Source: Dietzia natronolimnaea
GTDB lineage: Bacteria > Actinomycetota > Actinomycetes > Mycobacteriales > Mycobacteriaceae
Assembly: GCF_002289575.1 (NCBI RefSeq)
Contig: NZ_NTGA01000015.1
Coordinates: 1 to 64,000 of the forward strand
Direction: 5' to 3'
Length of the DNA stretch: 64,000 bases
Shown here: positions 52,468 to 64,000 of the stretch, one piece after another
Position numbering within the stretch: the first letter of the stretch is position 1
Layout: every line of letters begins with the position of its first letter
Program-made: the position numbers and the translations under genes
Notes under the pieces: model-generated
The model's input: the letters and a program-made list of their open reading frames with translations, nothing else
Databases searched by the model: none
What the model was told of the DNA's origin: nothing

Positions 52468-52499
52468 CCGCCGGTGTGCAGGTGACCACACACCGGCGG
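52468..52499 (-). other. Perfect 11-bp stem hairpin between grpE and dnaJ
   Basis: The arms at 52468-52478 and 52489-52499 are perfect complements around a 10-base loop, 15 bases after the grpE stop. With no T tail it may act as a partial terminator or mRNA-processing element lowering dnaJ-hspR relative to dnaK-grpE. Confidence 0.55.
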
Positions 52500-52513
52500 T
52501 GGGGCGGAACAGG

Positions 52514-53140
52514 TCAGCGGACGGTGACCATCGCCGAGCGCAGTGTCCGCTCGCCGTGGCGGTAGCCCTTGCGCAGGATCGTGCCCAACACGGGCTCGGA
52601 ACCCTCCGACTCGTCCTGGACGGCCTCGTGCACCGACGGATCGAACGGGTCGCCCTCCTCGCCGAAGGGCTCGACCCCCTGGGAGGCCAGGACGGAGTGG
52701 ATCCTGTCGGCGAAGGCCTTGAGCGGCCCCTCCTCCAGGTCTCCGTGCGCCCGTGCCCGCTCCAGGTCGTCGACGATCGTCAGCAGTTCGGTGAGAACCG
52801 ACCCCTTGGCCGTGTCGATGATGGCCTGGCGGTCCCGCTCGACGCGGCGGCGGTAATTGGCGAACTCCGCCGACACGCGCTGCAGGTCCGCCGTCCGCTC
52901 GTCGAGCTGGGCCTGCAGCGCGGCCGAGGGGTCCTCCGACGACGGCTCACCGGCGCCACCGTCGGTGGCGCCATCGGCGGACGGGGCGGGATCGTCCTCG
53001 ACGATCTCCCCTTCCACCGCCTCCGAGGGTGCGGCGCCGGACTCCTCGTCCACCGCCCGGGCGGCGGCCACGTCCTCGGCGTCACCACCGGCCCAGGCGG
53101 CCTTGTCCGTCTCCGGACCGTCAGCGTGTGGCGTGGTCAC
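52514..53140 (-). CDS. grpE: GrpE nucleotide exchange factor
   Basis: A 208-residue protein: an acidic disordered N-terminus (about 1-70), a long helix ([20 protein letters not shown]) and the beta-wing domain with the signature [15 protein letters not shown] then [22 protein letters not shown]. It releases ADP from DnaK. The GTG start at 53140 overlaps the stop of a 65-codon ORF that in turn overlaps the dnaK stop. The length is usual for actinobacterial GrpE without that ORF. Confidence 0.93.
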   Translation of the reverse strand: MTTPHADGPETDKAAWAGGDAEDVAAARAVDEESGAAPSEAVEGEIVEDDPAPSADGATDGGAGEPSSEDPSAALQAQLDERTADLQRVSAEFANYRRRVERDRQAIIDTAKGSVLTELLTIVDDLERARAHGDLEEGPLKAFADRIHSVLASQGVEPFGEEGDPFDPSVHEAVQDESEGSEPVLGTILRKGYRHGERTLRSAMVTVR

Positions 53141-53330
53141 TGGAACTCACCCCTGACTGTCTCGTCATCTTCTGCCGCGGCCTCGACCTCATCGGGAGCC
53201 ACGTCGGCCGCGCCTTCGGCCACGATCTCGGCCTCGGGGGCGACGGGGGCGTCCTGGACGTACTTCTCGTCCACGGCCTCCTCGTCGGTGGCTTCCGGGT
53301 CGCCGGGATCGGGTACTCCGGTCACCTCCG

Positions 53331-53334
<4 letters not shown>
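53137..53334 (-). CDS. 65-residue acidic ORF wedged between dnaK and grpE
   Basis: GTG 53334 overlaps the dnaK stop (GTGA) and its own stop overlaps the grpE GTG (GTGA), so it is translationally coupled on both sides. The product is strongly acidic and begins [20 protein letters not shown]. From memory, corynebacterial GrpE N-termini read much like this, so it may be the original N-terminal arm of GrpE, now in another frame and ended by its own stop, or an independent small acidic protein. No fold is recognisable. Confidence 0.55.
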
Positions 53335-55184
<1,850 letters not shown>

Positions 55185-55281
55185 GATGTTCTCCTTCTCT
55201 CCGCGTACTCGACCGCGGACGGGGGTGGACCGAAATACCGTTGTTAAGCAGACCCGGCTCAAGACTCGGATCAGTGACACC

Positions 55282-55336
55282 ACACTGCCTGTCGGAGCGG
55301 ATGCCGTCAACCTAAGTTGAGTCTGGCTCGCTGAGG
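55282..55336 (-). promoter_or_regulatory. Putative dnaK promoter region with degenerate HAIR-like element
   Basis: On the minus strand TTGACG (55310-55305) is followed after 17 bases by the weak -10 CAGTGT (55287-55282). Immediately upstream is CCTCAGC-N7-ACTCAAC (55336-55316), matching the HspR inverted repeat CTTGAGT-N7-ACTCAAG at 10 of 14 positions, and a small palindrome TCAAC/GTTGA (55307-55320). Repression by HspR is expected from the family; the exact site is uncertain. Confidence 0.4.
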
Positions 55337-55454
55337 TTTGACGCCTCGTACAACTACCGACCGGGCGGATCGATTCCCATTATGACTCAGATCACGCCAA
55401 AAACTGCGCCCACCCGACTCAAGCTGCCGTGAAGCCCCTCCATGCGCCTGCCCG

Positions 55455-55497
55455 CCCGCACGCCCCGCACGCCCGCACGCCCCGCACGCCCGCACGC
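55455..55497. repeat. Short GC tandem repeat (CCCGCACG/CCCCGCACG)
   Basis: Five head-to-tail 8-9-bp units alternate between CCCGCACG and CCCCGCACG in the intergenic region between dnaK and gdhA. The rest of 55185-55582 holds only the dnaK control region and the gdhA terminator. Confidence 0.6.
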
Positions 55498-55509
55498 ATC
55501 CTCAACGAC

Positions 55510-55559
55510 AAGAGCGTTCCGCACACCTGCCTCTCGGGCGATGCGTGCGGAACGGTCTT
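55510..55559 (-). terminator. Terminator-like hairpin after gdhA
   Basis: Fifteen-base arms (55510-55524 and 55545-55559), with one mismatch, flank a 20-base loop, 24 bases downstream of the gdhA stop; on the minus strand the stem ends in CTCTT. Confidence 0.6.
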
Positions 55560-55582
55560 CCCGACGGGGGAATGGACGGGTG

Positions 55583-57136
<1,554 letters not shown>

Positions 57137-57273
57137 TCACCGAGTCAGGTCACGCCGGGAACGCGCGCTGTACTGCCCGGGCCGAAACTGCCCGCCGACG
57201 CCACCGCGGTCCTACGATCGACGTTCACCGGCCCGGCCGGCCCCACCCCGCCCCCAGAAGAACAGTGGCCCCC

Positions 57274-58650
57274 ATGCGACACCACCCCCGCCGCCGATCG
57301 ACGCTCGGCGCCATGCTCGCCGTGCTCGTGATCGCGACCCCGGTCGCCGCCCAGGCACAGCCCCTCGACCAGACACAGCCACGCGACGGGGTCCCGGCAG
57401 TGGACGACTCGCGCGCCCAGAGTGTAATTGGTCACGAGACCCTCGAGGACGCACTCGCGGAGGTCGGCGCCACCCCGGCGGCATTCCGGTCCCAATCCGT
57501 CCTGGCCGACCGCCTGGCCGACGCCTCGGACGACTACACCGCCCGGTTCCCCGAGGCCTTCGCGGGCGTGCAGATCGTCGGAGCGACCGGTCAGGTGGCG
57601 GTGGTCCGGGACTCCGAGCGCTCGGAGATGTTGATCGCGGACGCGCGGTCCCGGGGGTTCTCGGTGTCCTCCGCTCCCGCCCCGGCCCGGCAACTGGACG
57701 AGACCGCGGAGCGGGCACAGGACTGGGCGGACTCCCTTCCCCCGGGCCAGCGGGACGGCGTGAGCGCGATCGAGGTCGACCCCTCCACGGGCGACGTCAC
57801 CGTGGTGGTGGAGGACTCGGCTACCGCTCCCGCGCCCCCCGCCGACCTCGGGGCGGGCGTGCGCGCCGCAGGCCTGCGACCCGCCCAGGGGTCGCTCGGG
57901 TCGGGAGCGGCCATCCTCGACGCGCCGGACCCCCCGAACCCGGACCCGGGCACCCTGTTGTCGAACTCCATGGTGGGCGGGACCCGCATGTACGTCCTGT
58001 CCCCCTCCCGCACCGTCGCCAACTGGTGTTCCCTGGGTTTCAACGGGATACGTGACGGACGGGTCGTCAACATCACCGTGGCCCACTGCAGTTCCTTCAC
58101 CGACCAGACGACGGGCCAGTCGGTGTTCCGCCCCGGCACTGTCTCTGAGGACAGCAGGTCGCCGAGACTCGGAGCCTTCACCTCCGCCGAGGCCGACGAG
58201 GGCATGGACGCGGCGCTGATCACCGTCGACCCCGAGGTCCGCCCGCGATTCCGGAACTCCCACGTCCTCGGCGAGAACGCGCTGCCCATCGCCCTGTCCG
58301 GCACGCAGTCCCCGGTCAGGGGGCAGATCCTGTGCAAGTACGGCCAACGGACGGGTCACACTTGCGGGTCGGTGTCCGGCGTCGACTCGGCGACACCGGG
58401 TGGGGTCAGGAACGTCACGATCAACCTGTGCGCGATCGCGGGCGACAGCGGAGGGGTGGTGTTCTCCGCGACCCGTGCGGTCGCCGTGACCAGCCTGTCC
58501 AACGCCTTCGACAGGTACGACCAGCCCTACCCCAACTGCGAGGCGGCCCGGACCGACCTCGCGCTCCGCGGAACGGTCCCGACGATGGTCGGGGTGACCG
58601 TCGGGGCGATCTCGTCGCGCTTCCCGGGCCTCCAGGTGGGCGCCGCCTGA
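57274..58650 (+). CDS. Secreted trypsin-like (S1) serine protease with N-terminal propeptide
   Basis: A 458-residue preproprotein. A signal peptide (MRHHPRRRSTLGAMLAVLVI, ending near AAQAQP) is followed by a propeptide (about 40-205) and an S1 domain with catalytic His in ITVAHCSS, Asp in GMDAALITVD and Ser in GDSGGVVFS. Several cysteines form probable disulfides. A GTG three codons upstream (57265) is an alternative start; neither has a strong ribosome binding site. It is a paralogue of the next protein. TVAHC instead of TAAHC is a mild variation. The target is probably in the cell wall or medium. Confidence 0.86.
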   Translation: MRHHPRRRSTLGAMLAVLVIATPVAAQAQPLDQTQPRDGVPAVDDSRAQSVIGHETLEDALAEVGATPAAFRSQSVLADRLADASDDYTARFPEAFAGVQIVGATGQVAVVRDSERSEMLIADARSRGFSVSSAPAPARQLDETAERAQDWADSLPPGQRDGVSAIEVDPSTGDVTVVVEDSATAPAPPADLGAGVRAAGLRPAQGSLGSGAAILDAPDPPNPDPGTLLSNSMVGGTRMYVLSPSRTVANWCSLGFNGIRDGRVVNITVAHCSSFTDQTTGQSVFRPGTVSEDSRSPRLGAFTSAEADEGMDAALITVDPEVRPRFRNSHVLGENALPIALSGTQSPVRGQILCKYGQRTGHTCGSVSGVDSATPGGVRNVTINLCAIAGDSGGVVFSATRAVAVTSLSNAFDRYDQPYPNCEAARTDLALRGTVPTMVGVTVGAISSRFPGLQVGAA

Positions 58651-58764
58651 CACATCAATCCCACTAATCACACGTGTCGCACTGGACTCAGTAATCACAT
58701 CTTCGTAATCTTGGCCTCAACTGGGCGACCTGAAGTCGTCCACCGTGCATCACGGAAGGCCACC

Positions 58765-60360
58765 ATGCGCACCACCACGAGACTCGCCGCCCTCACCGCC
58801 GCCGCGGCCCTGGTCGTCACAGCGGCCCCCGCCGGCGCCGCCCCCTCCCCTGCGCCCGCCGCCCCCGCACCGGCGGACTCGCAGGTGCTACCCACCCTCG
58901 ACTCCGCCCTGGGGTCCCAGTTGACCTCGCTGGTCGAGGCCCTTCGCCGGGACCTGGGGCTGACCCCCGAGCAGTTCCTGGACCAGGCCGGTATCGGCGA
59001 GCGCCTCGCCGAATCCCGGCCTCGCTGGGAGAAGGCGTTCCGCGACTCCTTCGGCGGCGTGTGGTTGGACGAGGAGGGCACCGGCCTGGTGGGCGTGGTC
59101 GCCGGGGAGGCGGGCGATCTGCTGCGCGCCGAGGCCACCGACGCGGGGTTCACCGTGCAGGACGTCGCGCTGACCACCGAGGAGCTCTCGGCCCGTGAGC
59201 GGCAGGTGAGCAAGATCGTCACGGACCTCCCCGAGGACCTCCGGGCACTGGTCACCGGGGTGCGGGTCGACCCCACTCGCAACACCGTCGTCGTGTCCAC
59301 CCGCGGCGGAGAGGCCGCCCAGCTGGGCAACCTCACCGCGCGACTGAAGGACCTCGCCGAGATCGACATGACCGAGGCACCCGACCCCGCATGGGACACC
59401 GCGCCCTTCGGCAGCGAGGACGGTGGGACCCAGTCCGACGGCGCGCCGAACACGGCCGGGCTCCAGCCCGCCACCACCCGCGCGGGCACACCGGGCCAGA
59501 CGCCCGCCGGTGGCGACTCCGGATCGCTCGGCAGTCTCGCCCTGCTCAACCAGACCGGTGTGATCCCCGAGGGCCCGATGCGCACCGTCGTCGAGCTGCT
59601 CGCCGGACTGACGCCCGGCACCGGCTCGATCATCGACGGGATGAGCCAGACGATGTCCGACCCCGTCACGCCGGTCCCCCAGAATCAGACACGTGCCGAC
59701 GGTCCCGCCCCCACCGGCCCCATCGCCGGGGGCACCGCCTACTCCGTCGCCGTCCCGGGAGGGATCCTCGAGTGCTCGACCGGATTCAACGGTGAGCTCG
59801 ACGGCTCGCCCGTCGTCATCACCGCCGCGCACTGCGCCGGCGCGGACGGCACCCGCGCCGCACTCGCCGACGGCGAGGAGTTCGGCACCATGACCCGGAC
59901 CCAGCGGGAGGGGATCGACACGGCGCTCGTGGCCGTCGACCCGGAATTCTCAGACCGCTTCCGCACCAACCTCGTCGGCGCCGGTCCCGATACCACCCAG
60001 GCGATCACCGGGAGCGCCGAGCCCGTCGTCGGCCAGAAGGCCTGCAAGACCGGATTCCGGACCGGTTTCTCCTGCGGCACCGTGTCCGAGGTCGGCGCGA
60101 CGATCGACGTGGCCGGGTCCCGAACCATCGCCAACGCGTTCACGGTCGACCTCTGCGCCCTCCCCGGCGACAGCGGCGGCGTCGTGTTCTCAGGCGACAA
60201 GGCGCTGGGGATCTCCAGCGCATCCAACGTCGCCGAGACCGGGACCTGCGCCAACGCGGACGCGGTGGCCAGGGAGAACGGGTACGTCCCGCGCCTGTCG
60301 GCGGTCCCGATCGCCGACGTCATGGCCGCCCATCCCGGTCTGACACTGCGTACCAACTGA
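58765..60360 (+). CDS. Secreted trypsin-like (S1) serine protease with long propeptide
   Basis: A 531-residue preproprotein from ATG 58765, behind GGAAGG. A signal peptide (about 1-27, ending APAGAAPS) is followed by a long propeptide (about 40-320) resembling the pro-regions of alpha-lytic-type proteases (LGLTPEQFLDQAGIGERLAE), then a mature S1 domain with His in VITAAHCAG, Asp in GIDTALVAVD and Ser in LPGDSGGVVFSGD. Cysteines pair as in actinobacterial S1 proteases. Probably a recent or old duplication of the 57274 gene, though only the catalytic parts are clearly alike. A 70-base hairpin follows the stop. Confidence 0.9.
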   Translation: MRTTTRLAALTAAAALVVTAAPAGAAPSPAPAAPAPADSQVLPTLDSALGSQLTSLVEALRRDLGLTPEQFLDQAGIGERLAESRPRWEKAFRDSFGGVWLDEEGTGLVGVVAGEAGDLLRAEATDAGFTVQDVALTTEELSARERQVSKIVTDLPEDLRALVTGVRVDPTRNTVVVSTRGGEAAQLGNLTARLKDLAEIDMTEAPDPAWDTAPFGSEDGGTQSDGAPNTAGLQPATTRAGTPGQTPAGGDSGSLGSLALLNQTGVIPEGPMRTVVELLAGLTPGTGSIIDGMSQTMSDPVTPVPQNQTRADGPAPTGPIAGGTAYSVAVPGGILECSTGFNGELDGSPVVITAAHCAGADGTRAALADGEEFGTMTRTQREGIDTALVAVDPEFSDRFRTNLVGAGPDTTQAITGSAEPVVGQKACKTGFRTGFSCGTVSEVGATIDVAGSRTIANAFTVDLCALPGDSGGVVFSGDKALGISSASNVAETGTCANADAVARENGYVPRLSAVPIADVMAAHPGLTLRTN

Positions 60361-60372
60361 CGTCACCAACCT

Positions 60373-60442
60373 CGCGGGCCCCGTTCCACGAGTCGAGTGC
60401 GCTCCACTTAGGGCGACCTCAACTCGGTGAACGGGGCCCGCG
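60373..60442. terminator. 70-base hairpin with perfect 14-bp outer stem
   Basis: CGCGGGCCCCGTTC (60373-60386) and GAACGGGGCCCGCG (60429-60442) pair perfectly, and the 42-base interior can fold further (GAGTCGAG with CTCAACTC, then CGC with GCG). TTACCTTT follows. It probably ends the protease transcript, but it is also 90 bases before etfD and could be a structured leader. The remainder of 60361-60533 shows nothing else certain. Confidence 0.55.
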
Positions 60443-60533
60443 TGGCTTACCTTTAACGACAAGACCGTCGGCGGGCACCCCAGGGGTCGTCAGGTGCTCG
60501 TGCGTCGAGAAGTGCGACGAAAGGCCGCGAACC

Positions 60534-63500
60534 ATGTCAGGCGTGACCATCACTCTCGGGACGATCGGTGTCCTGCTCAGCCTATTTGCCTGGGCCTCGT
60601 TCATCGGCGGCCTGTCGCAGATGGTGCGGAGCATCATGCTCGGGCAGAAGGACGGCTTCAACCGATTCGGCCCGGTATTCGCACGGATGAAGAACACGAT
60701 TATCGAGGTCGGCGCCCACACCAGGATGGCCAGGAAGCGGTCGGTCGGCTTCTTCCACTGGTTCGTCATGATCGGCTTCATGCTCGGCTCGATCGTCTGG
60801 TTCGAGGCCTACATCCAGACGTTCAACCCGCGCGGCGGCTGGCCGTGGCTGTCCGATCAGACGTGGTACCACGGGCTCGACGAGTTCCTCGGCCTGGGCA
60901 CCGTCATCGGCATCACCGTGCTGATCATCATCCGCCAGGTCAATCAGCGTCGGGGCCTCAACCGCTTCAACGGTTCGGACCGCCGGGCCGCGTACTTCGT
61001 GGAGGCCGTGGTCCTCCTCGAGGGCCTGGGCATGATCTTCGTCAAGGCCGGCAAGCTCGCGCTGTACCGCGCCGAAGGCCAGGACTTCCACTGGTCGACC
61101 GACTGGGTCTCCGGCCCCATCTCCACGGTCCTGCCAGCCAACGAGCTCATGGTCTCCATCTTCGCGCTGATCAAGCTGCTCACCGGCATGATCTGGCTGT
61201 ACGTCGTCGGCCGCAACATCACCTGGGGCGTCGCCTGGCACCGCTTCTCGGCCTTCTTCAACATCTACTTCAAGCGCGATGCCGACGGTCGCACCGCGCT
61301 CGGCGCACTCAAGCCCATGACCATGGACGGCGAGGCGCTGACCATGGAGAAGATCGAGGAGCGCACCGAGGCGGACGAGGACTTCGAGCCGGTCCTGGGC
61401 GCGGGCGCGATCGAGGACTTCTCGTGGAAGGGCTGGCTGGACTTCTCCACCTGCACCGAGTGCGGACGCTGCCAGGAGCAGTGCCCCGCCTGGAACACCG
61501 GCAAGCCGCTCAGCCCCAAGCTGATGATCATGGCGCTGCGTGACCACGCTCACGCCAAGGCCCCGTATCTGCTCGCCGGTGGCAAGACCACGATGGGTGA
61601 GGAGACGGGACTCGTCGACGCCGAGGGCAACCCGGACGAGAAGAAGCTCGCCAGGATCCCCGAGGCCGCCCGCGTGGAGGCCCAGCGCCCCCTGGTCGGC
61701 CACACCACCGCCGACGTGTCCGACGACCCGACGGCCGCCGGCATCATCGACCCGGAGGCCCTGTGGTCCTGCACCACCTGCGGCGCCTGCGTCGAGCAGT
61801 GCCCGGTGGACATCGAACACGTGGACCACTTCATCGACATGCGCCGCTACCAGGTGCTCATCGAGTCGGAGTTCCCCACCGAGCTCGCCGGCCTGTTCAA
61901 GAACCTCGAGAACAAGGGCAACCCCTGGGGGCAGAACAACGCGGGCCGCGACGAGTGGATGAAGTCCCTCGACTTCGACATCCCGGTCATCGGCTCCGAC
62001 ATCGAGGACTTCTCGGACACCGAGTACCTGTTCTGGGTCGGCTGTGCCGGAGCCTTCGAGGACCGCGCCAAGAAGACCACCCAGGCCGTCGCCACCCTGC
62101 TGCACACGGCCGGCGTGAAGTTCGCCGTCCTGGGCCAGGGTGAGACCTGTACCGGTGACTCCGCCCGCCGCGCGGGCAACGAGTTCCTGTTCCAGATGCT
62201 CGCCGAGCAGAACATCGAGACCATGAACAACGCCTTCGACGGGGTGCCCACCGGGCAGCGCAAGGTCGTCGTGACGTGTGCCCACTGTCTCAACGCGCTC
62301 AAGAACGAGTACGGCGACTTCGGCGGCGACTACCAGGTCGTCCACCACACGCAGCTGCTCAACCGCCTCGTGCGCGAGAAGCGACTCGTGCCGGTCGCAC
62401 CGATCGATGGTGGCGTCACCTACCACGACCCGTGCTACCTCGGCCGTCACAACAAGGTCTACGAGGCCCCGCGCGAGCTCATGGACGGTTCCGGTGTGAC
62501 ACTCACGGAGATGCCCCGCCACGGCCAGCGCTCCATGTGCTGTGGCGCCGGTGGCGCGCGCATGTGGATGGAGGAGACGGTCGGCAAGCGCATCAACATC
62601 GACCGTGTCGACGAGGCGTTGTCGACCAAGGCCACCAAGATCGCCACCGGCTGCCCGTTCTGCCGCGTCATGCTCTCGGACGGCGCGACCGCCCAGACCG
62701 ACGGCACCGAGCAGGAGGGCCAGGTCGAGGTCGTGGACGTGGCCCAGTTGCTGCTGGAGTCCGTCACGCGCGACGGCGGCCTGCCGGAGCCTCGTGAAGC
62801 CGCGTGGCTGGAGCAGCCGAAGCGCGAGAAGACCGCGGCCGAGAAGGAGGCCGACGATAAGGCGGCTGCACAGGCCGCCGCGCCGGCCGAGGCCAAGACC
62901 GCTGTCGCCGAGCCCGCCTCGGCCCCGGACAACCCGGTCATCGACGAGGGCGAGGGCGCCGAGGTGGCTGCGGCCGGCACCGCGGGCACCGTCAGTGCCG
63001 CCGAGTCCGGCCCCTCGGCCGCCGATTCGCAGGGCGCACCCAAGTCGGGCGGACTGTCGCTCGGTGGGGGCGGAAAGGCGCCCGGCGGGCCCAAGGCTCC
63101 CGGCGGGGCGAAGGCTCCCGGTGGGGCGAAGGCACCGGGCGGAGCCAAGGCGAGCGGTGAGTCCGCGACCGAGGCGCAGTCCGCGGTCAAGGACGCCGAG
63201 CGCACCGAGGAGACCAGGGAGGCCGCCACGGGGTCCGCGCCGGGCACCACCGGGGCTCCGAAGTCCGGCGGTCTCACCCTCGGCGGCGGCGCCAAGGCCC
63301 CGGGGGCGCCCAAGGCTCCCGGCGCAACCGGCGCACCCAAGGCACCCGGGGCACCGAAGACGGCGGCCCCGGCTCCTGCCGAGGCCGAGGCGCCCGAGCC
63401 CTCATCGGCGCACCCCGCCGGTGACGCCTCCGCTGACGCCGAACCCGCCACGCCGGCCAAGCCCACGGTCGGGCTGGGTCTGAAGGGCGGCGGCAAGGCC

Positions 63501-63779
63501 CCCGGTGCACCCAAGGCCCCCGGCGCGCCCAAGGCCCCCGGCGCACCCGAGGCGTCGGCCCCGGCCGCACCGGCCGAGGAGTCGCCCGCCGAGAAGTCGG
63601 AGACCGAGGAGCCGCCAGCTGAGACGGCGGATCAGAAATCGGAGACCGAGGAAGCGAAGACCGACACCCCGGCGGCCGATACCCCGGCCACCGAGGCGGA
63701 GGCACCGGCGGCGTCCGGGAAGGCCAACTCGATCCCCCGGTCGACGAAGCCGGGCGGCTACGGCCTGTCCCTCGGCTGA
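60534..63779 (+). CDS. etfD: EtfD-like membrane iron-sulfur oxidoreductase with long low-complexity tail
   Basis: A 1,081-residue protein. About five membrane helices (about 5-260) are followed by two 4Fe-4S motifs, CTECGRCQEQCP (about 307) and CTTCGACVEQCP (about 413). Two CCG domains follow, typical of heterodisulfide-reductase-like subunits (CAHCLNAL, HDPCYLGR, MCCGAGGARMWME, GCPFCRVML). The mycobacterial counterpart EtfD passes electrons from the electron-transfer flavoprotein of beta-oxidation to the membrane quinone. Residues from about 765 are a Glu/Ala/Pro/Gly/Lys-rich tail of more than 300 residues with APGGAK and APGAPK repeats. ATG 60534 follows AAAGG. It stands alone and is closed by a strong terminator. 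Confidence 0.92.
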   Translation: MSGVTITLGTIGVLLSLFAWASFIGGLSQMVRSIMLGQKDGFNRFGPVFARMKNTIIEVGAHTRMARKRSVGFFHWFVMIGFMLGSIVWFEAYIQTFNPRGGWPWLSDQTWYHGLDEFLGLGTVIGITVLIIIRQVNQRRGLNRFNGSDRRAAYFVEAVVLLEGLGMIFVKAGKLALYRAEGQDFHWSTDWVSGPISTVLPANELMVSIFALIKLLTGMIWLYVVGRNITWGVAWHRFSAFFNIYFKRDADGRTALGALKPMTMDGEALTMEKIEERTEADEDFEPVLGAGAIEDFSWKGWLDFSTCTECGRCQEQCPAWNTGKPLSPKLMIMALRDHAHAKAPYLLAGGKTTMGEETGLVDAEGNPDEKKLARIPEAARVEAQRPLVGHTTADVSDDPTAAGIIDPEALWSCTTCGACVEQCPVDIEHVDHFIDMRRYQVLIESEFPTELAGLFKNLENKGNPWGQNNAGRDEWMKSLDFDIPVIGSDIEDFSDTEYLFWVGCAGAFEDRAKKTTQAVATLLHTAGVKFAVLGQGETCTGDSARRAGNEFLFQMLAEQNIETMNNAFDGVPTGQRKVVVTCAHCLNALKNEYGDFGGDYQVVHHTQLLNRLVREKRLVPVAPIDGGVTYHDPCYLGRHNKVYEAPRELMDGSGVTLTEMPRHGQRSMCCGAGGARMWMEETVGKRINIDRVDEALSTKATKIATGCPFCRVMLSDGATAQTDGTEQEGQVEVVDVAQLLLESVTRDGGLPEPREAAWLEQPKREKTAAEKEADDKAAAQAAAPAEAKTAVAEPASAPDNPVIDEGEGAEVAAAGTAGTVSAAESGPSAADSQGAPKSGGLSLGGGGKAPGGPKAPGGAKAPGGAKAPGGAKASGESATEAQSAVKDAERTEETREAATGSAPGTTGAPKSGGLTLGGGAKAPGAPKAPGATGAPKAPGAPKTAAPAPAEAEAPEPSSAHPAGDASADAEPATPAKPTVGLGLKGGGKAPGAPKAPGAPKAPGAPEASAPAAPAEESPAEKSETEEPPAETADQKSETEEAKTDTPAADTPATEAEAPAASGKANSIPRSTKPGGYGLSLG

Positions 63780-63792
63780 CCTCCCGTCACAC

Positions 63793-63836
63793 GCACCGCG
63801 GCCCGTGATCGACACCTCGATCACGGGCCGCAGTGC
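63793..63836 (+). terminator. Strong terminator after etfD
   Basis: The arms at 63798-63812 and 63817-63831 are perfect 15-bp complements around CACC and extend by four more pairs after one mismatch; ATTT follows. It lies between the convergent etfD stop and the stop at 63853, so it can serve both. Confidence 0.85.
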
Positions 63837-63852
63837 ATTTCCGGTCCCGCCG

Positions 63853-64000
63853 TCAGCAGGGGTGATGAGCCCGCTGGACCTCGTACACCTGGGTGGGCAC
63901 GCCCTCCATCCTCGCCTTGAGCTGCAGGGCGAGGTACTTGGAGTAGTGCCGTGACTGGTGCAGGTTGCCACCGTGGATCCAGAGCTGGTCGACGTTCGTC
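63853..64000 (-). CDS. C-terminal end of a flavin-containing monooxygenase-like protein (partial)
   Basis: An open minus-strand frame of 48 codons runs from the window edge to TGA at 63853. The product ends VDQLWIHGGNLHQSRHYSKY then LALQLKARMEGVPTQVYE. The NLHQSRHYS...LALQLKAR ending is, in my memory, characteristic of actinobacterial flavin-containing/Baeyer-Villiger-type monooxygenases. The catalytic part lies outside the window, so the assignment rests on this tail alone. Convergent with etfD across the terminator. Confidence 0.65.
   Translation of the reverse strand, partial: TNVDQLWIHGGNLHQSRHYSKYLALQLKARMEGVPTQVYEVQRAHHPC

Noticed and set aside
55251-55345. A perfect HAIR operator for HspR
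   Set aside because: Only a degenerate 10-of-14 match is present, so I list it as a low-confidence regulatory region and not as a confirmed HspR site.
60582-62522. A 646-codon minus-strand open frame
   Set aside because: Antisense to the membrane and iron-sulfur parts of etfD, whose motifs are unmistakable.

Overview
The window is GC-rich (roughly 70 percent) actinobacterial chromosome. An EphD-type fused hydrolase/dehydrogenase, an EtfD-type membrane iron-sulfur oxidoreductase not far from a dnaK-grpE-dnaJ-hspR operon, a DtxR/IdeR-like iron box, corynebacterial-style secreted S1 proteases and several apparently leaderless transcripts point to a mycolic-acid bacterium of the Mycobacteriales. 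Dietzia or a close relative is my best guess, but the sequence does not prove the genus. I see no tRNA, rRNA, CRISPR array, transposase or integrase.

Region 1 (1-21,790, all minus strand) is one long, translationally coupled operon. From its 5' end it encodes a giant envelope protein of Ig/cadherin-like and Fn3 repeats, a MoxR AAA+ ATPase, a DUF58 protein, a transglutaminase-fold membrane protein whose catalytic residues are all replaced, an RDD/FHA protein, a PP2C phosphatase, an FHA protein, a membrane Ser/Thr kinase, an FHA-like/HTH protein, an EssC-type ATPase with three ATPase modules and a WXG100 substrate. The start of another gene lies at the extreme left. This looks like a WXG100/EssC secretion locus wired to phospho-signalling, not a classical ESX locus. 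The giant gene carries one in-frame TAA that separates its membrane anchor from about 1,830 downstream codons.

Region 2 (21,791-24,970) holds a 49-residue orphan protein with its own terminator, a proline-rich membrane protein, a lipoprotein and a ROK-like kinase. An 18-bp motif recurs in two of its intergenic regions.

Region 3 (24,988-30,200) is the most unusual part. It is a cassette of five, possibly six, overlapping or closely spaced genes. Only the last is recognisable: a Ycf46-like AAA+ ATPase. The cassette is bounded by an 89-bp direct repeat (about 92 percent identical) that is the 3' end of the neighbouring SNF2/SWIM helicase gene. It looks like an inserted cassette and is my candidate for an undescribed system.

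Region 4 (30,107-42,256) has the helicase; a divergent ArsR/AHSA1/reductase operon with a leaderless promoter buried in a perfect palindrome; and a minus-strand operon (M24 peptidase-like, EphD, ferritin-like metal enzyme, 2Fe-2S reductase, TetR) with a palindromic operator in its promoter spacer. A DUF368 lipid-carrier transporter follows.

Region 5 (42,425-50,766) holds a membrane-anchored protein, a secreted beta-propeller, a globin-reductase, a second Thr/Pro-rich membrane protein, a nitrilase-family hydrolase and an adenylation-carrier-acyltransferase fusion under a DtxR/IdeR-like box.

Region 6 (50,795-57,006) is the hspR-dnaJ-grpE-dnaK heat-shock operon, with a tiny acidic ORF wedged between dnaK and grpE, and gdhA. 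Region 7 (57,274-64,000) has two secreted S1 proteases, etfD and the 3' end of a flavin monooxygenase-like gene.
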